From positions 1 through 16,296 of the forward strand of contig JAEWMV010000064.1 of the NCBI GenBank assembly GCA_023393045.1: a DNA stretch of 16,296 nt, in the 5' to 3' direction. A program made the translations under genes and the position numbers. The notes under the pieces are model-generated. The model did no database searches and had not been told where the DNA came from. It saw only the letters and a list, made by a program, of their open reading frames with translations. This DNA is from Bacillota bacterium. Lineage in GTDB: Bacteria > Bacillota > Clostridia > Christensenellales > CAG-138. Shown here in pieces: positions 14,588 to 16,296 of this stretch (the stretch's first letter is position 1; each line of letters starts with the position of its first letter).

Positions 14588-15238
14588 TTATGCCATGAAC
14601 TTTTCGGCGTTGCTCGCGCCAAGGCGCGTCGCGCCCAGGTCGAGGAGCTCCTCCGCGAACGCGCGCGTGCGGATGCCGCCGGAGGCCTTCACCCGGATGG
14701 AATCGCCGGCTTCCCTGATCATGAGCTTGATGTCGTCCACCGTCGCGCCGCCGGGCGCGAAGCCCGTGGAGGTCTTGACGAAATCCGCGCCCGCGCGCTT
14801 TGCGATGCGCACGGCCTCACGCTTCTGCTCGTCGCTGAGGAAGTAGGTTTCGAGTATCACCTTGGAAACCTTGCCGCCGCACGCGATGACAAAGCGGCGT
14901 ATCTCCTCTTCCAAATCCGCATAGCGGCCGCTTCGAAGCCAGCCGATGTTCAAAAGCACGTCCGCCTCGGTCGCGCCCTTTGCGAAGGCGTCTATGGTCT
15001 CGAACACCTTGGTGTCCGTGGTGCTGTATCCGTTGGGGAAGCCGATGGGCGCGTCGATGCCCACATCGGAGCCTTTGAGCGCTTCTTTTGCGAACGGAAT
15101 CCAGGCGCAGCCGATGGCCACGGTCTTGAAACCGTATTTCCTCGCGGTTTCAAGATGCGTTCTCATTTCCTCCTCGGTGACGTTCTGTTTGAGCAGGGTC
15201 GCATCGATGCAGCGTGCGAATTCTTCATTGGATCTCAT
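14588..15238 (-). CDS. deoC: DeoC-family class I aldolase (deoxyribose-phosphate aldolase-like)
   Basis: This 216-residue TIM-barrel aldolase cleaves a phosphorylated sugar through a lysine Schiff base. Diagnostic residues are Lys155 in ADFVKTSTGF (Schiff-base lysine), Lys184 in VKASGGIR (proton relay) and Asp93 in ADVLLNIG, matching the Asp-Lys-Lys set of deoxyribose-phosphate aldolase. IGFPNG and KVILET are further family signatures. The length is typical of bacterial DeoC. In nucleoside salvage deoC usually sits with phosphorylase or phosphopentomutase genes; here it is between an FGGY kinase and a cupin, so it may act on another phosphorylated 2-deoxy or keto sugar, as LsrF (a relative of the same superfamily) does in AI-2 breakdown. 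AAGGAG (15250-15255) lies 11 bases before the ATG. The deoC symbol reflects family only. Confidence 0.88.
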   Translation of the reverse strand: MRSNEEFARCIDATLLKQNVTEEEMRTHLETARKYGFKTVAIGCAWIPFAKEALKGSDVGIDAPIGFPNGYSTTDTKVFETIDAFAKGATEADVLLNIGWLRSGRYADLEEEIRRFVIACGGKVSKVILETYFLSDEQKREAVRIAKRAGADFVKTSTGFAPGGATVDDIKLMIREAGDSIRVKASGGIRTRAFAEELLDLGATRLGASNAEKFMA

Positions 15239-15277
15239 GTCTGTTATCTCTCCTTACTTAGATATCAAATGGAAAAT

Positions 15278-16296
15278 TTATTTTAAATTCCAAGGATTTG
15301 CTTTCTGCGTTTGCGTGAGGGTACCCGGCGGCTGCCACATGCTTTTGACGAGCCCGTCGCCCACAAGCTCGAGGCCGCGTTTATACAGCTCGCGCCAGCG
15401 CGCGTACTCCTCCATGTATACGGCGTGGTTCTTCATGTCCGGTTCGTAGAAGTTTTCCTGCCGGACGAGCGCGCTTGCCGCCTCGCCGCTGCTTTTGAAC
15501 ATACCCGCGCCCACCGCCGCGTAGATGGCGGCGCCTATGGCCGTGCCCTCCTTTTCAACGGGCGTGACGACGGGTTTTCCCATCACGTCCGAGAGGATCT
15601 GGCACCATACCCTGCTGTGCGCGGAGCCGCCGGATAGTATCAATTTATCGGGAACGGACGGATTGCCCGTAATCCTCCTGATGTTTTCATATTCGCCATA
15701 CGCCTGATAGCAGGCGTTTTCGAGTATCGCCTTGAAGAAGACGCCCTTGTGGCTCTTTTTCGGGTCGAGGATATCCCAGCCGACGAAAGCGGGCGCGCAC
15801 ATGCGCCAGTATTGCTGGTTGGCGACGTCCGAAAAGAGCACCTGCATGCCGTAGCTGCCCGCGGGGACGTCGAGCGTCAGTTGGGAGAGCAGGTCGTAGG
15901 CGCTCAGGCCGTATGCTTTTGCGATTTCCTTTTCATGCTCCCCGAAAGCGTCCCTGAACCAGCGCACGGAAAGGCCTACGTAGAACCCCACGCCCTCGAA
16001 GAGCCATTGGCCCTTTTCGCTGTGGCAGCTTGTGCGCGTGCGAAATTCCGGGTCGGTATAGGGTTGGTCGGTCATGTGGCAGTCGAGCCAGTACGTGCCG
16101 CCCACGATGGCGGACGCGCCGACGCCCGTCGCCCCCACGCCCACAAGCCCCGCCTGCGTGTCCGCGACGCCCGCGGTGACGAGCGTGCCCGCCGCAAGCC
16201 CCGTCTTTTGCGCCATGGCCGCGTCGATTTTGCCCATCACGGAGCCCGCGTCCACAACCTCGGGGAAAATGTGCCTTGGAAGGCCGCAGCGGCCGA
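15278..16296 (-). CDS. FGGY-family carbohydrate kinase, LsrK-like (5-prime end missing)
   Basis: The frame runs open to the right edge, so about 339 C-terminal residues are visible of an expected 500 or so; the start and most of domain I lie outside. This family phosphorylates a sugar with ATP. Visible features include VTAGVADTQAGLVG in the first half, the adenine/phosphate region LILSGGSAHSRVWCQILSD, and GTAIGAAIYAAVGAG near the C-terminus. From memory, the stretches LSVRWFRDAFGEHEK, PAGSYGMQVLFSD and the ending VKSMWQPPG parallel the autoinducer-2 kinase LsrK more than xylulose or glycerol kinases. This is a recollection, not an alignment. It is the first gene of the visible operon, 39 bases before the aldolase. 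The substrate is probably a linear keto sugar or related polyol. Confidence 0.85.
   Translation of the reverse strand, partial: GRCGLPRHIFPEVVDAGSVMGKIDAAMAQKTGLAAGTLVTAGVADTQAGLVGVGATGVGASAIVGGTYWLDCHMTDQPYTDPEFRTRTSCHSEKGQWLFEGVGFYVGLSVRWFRDAFGEHEKEIAKAYGLSAYDLLSQLTLDVPAGSYGMQVLFSDVANQQYWRMCAPAFVGWDILDPKKSHKGVFFKAILENACYQAYGEYENIRRITGNPSVPDKLILSGGSAHSRVWCQILSDVMGKPVVTPVEKEGTAIGAAIYAAVGAGMFKSSGEAASALVRQENFYEPDMKNHAVYMEEYARWRELYKRGLELVGDGLVKSMWQPPGTLTQTQKANPWNLK

Noticed and set aside
10333..16296. Calling the operon a full Lsr AI-2 system
   Set aside because: Only the kinase, and the aldolase superfamily more loosely, point that way. The binding protein does not look like LsrB, no LsrG or LsrR homologue is visible, and a SIS protein is not part of Lsr.

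Overview
The window is GC-rich DNA (well over half G+C by eye) with tightly packed operons, strong AGGAGG-type ribosome binding sites, two lipoproteins whose signal peptides end in FAGC, and a VTC-domain/DUF4956 gene pair. Together these suggest a high-GC member of the Clostridia or a related Firmicute, probably Gram-positive. This is inferred from gene content; there is no rRNA or other marker gene to confirm it.

Layout. Positions 1-58 hold the tail of a plus-strand gene. It converges on a nicotinamidase-like cysteine hydrolase (132-653, minus), with a 26-nt palindromic terminator between them. A divergent promoter region (654-941) then drives a plus-strand MacA/MacB-type tripartite ABC exporter: membrane-anchored adaptor (942-2483), ATPase (2490-3182) and FtsX-type permease (3179-4354), closed by a clear intrinsic terminator. 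Facing it is a minus-strand three-gene operon (7675 to 4480) encoding a VTC-type polyphosphate polymerase domain protein, a DUF4956 membrane protein and a secreted beta-helical lipoprotein related to Cthe_2159. Divergent from that, a plus-strand two-gene ABC-2 type exporter (7917-8630 and 8623-10230) ends at a 15-bp hairpin.

From 10333 to the right edge everything is on the minus strand and looks like one sugar-utilisation operon. In transcription order it encodes an FGGY carbohydrate kinase that resembles LsrK (cut by the window edge), a DeoC-family aldolase, a small cupin, a ribose-type sugar-binding lipoprotein, a SIS-domain isomerase or deglycase, an SDR dehydrogenase, and a GntR/UTRA regulator that may also have its own promoter. 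The expected ABC sugar importer membrane and ATPase genes are not in the window and would lie further right. The enzymes suggest this logic: uptake, oxidation or isomerisation, phosphorylation, then retro-aldol cleavage. The substrate cannot be read from the sequence.

The two most interesting pieces are the VTC/DUF4956/beta-helix lipoprotein cassette, whose joint function is to my knowledge not established, and the sugar operon, whose enzyme combination does not match a catabolic pathway I can name. No CRISPR array, insertion sequence, tRNA, rRNA or recognisable riboswitch was seen.
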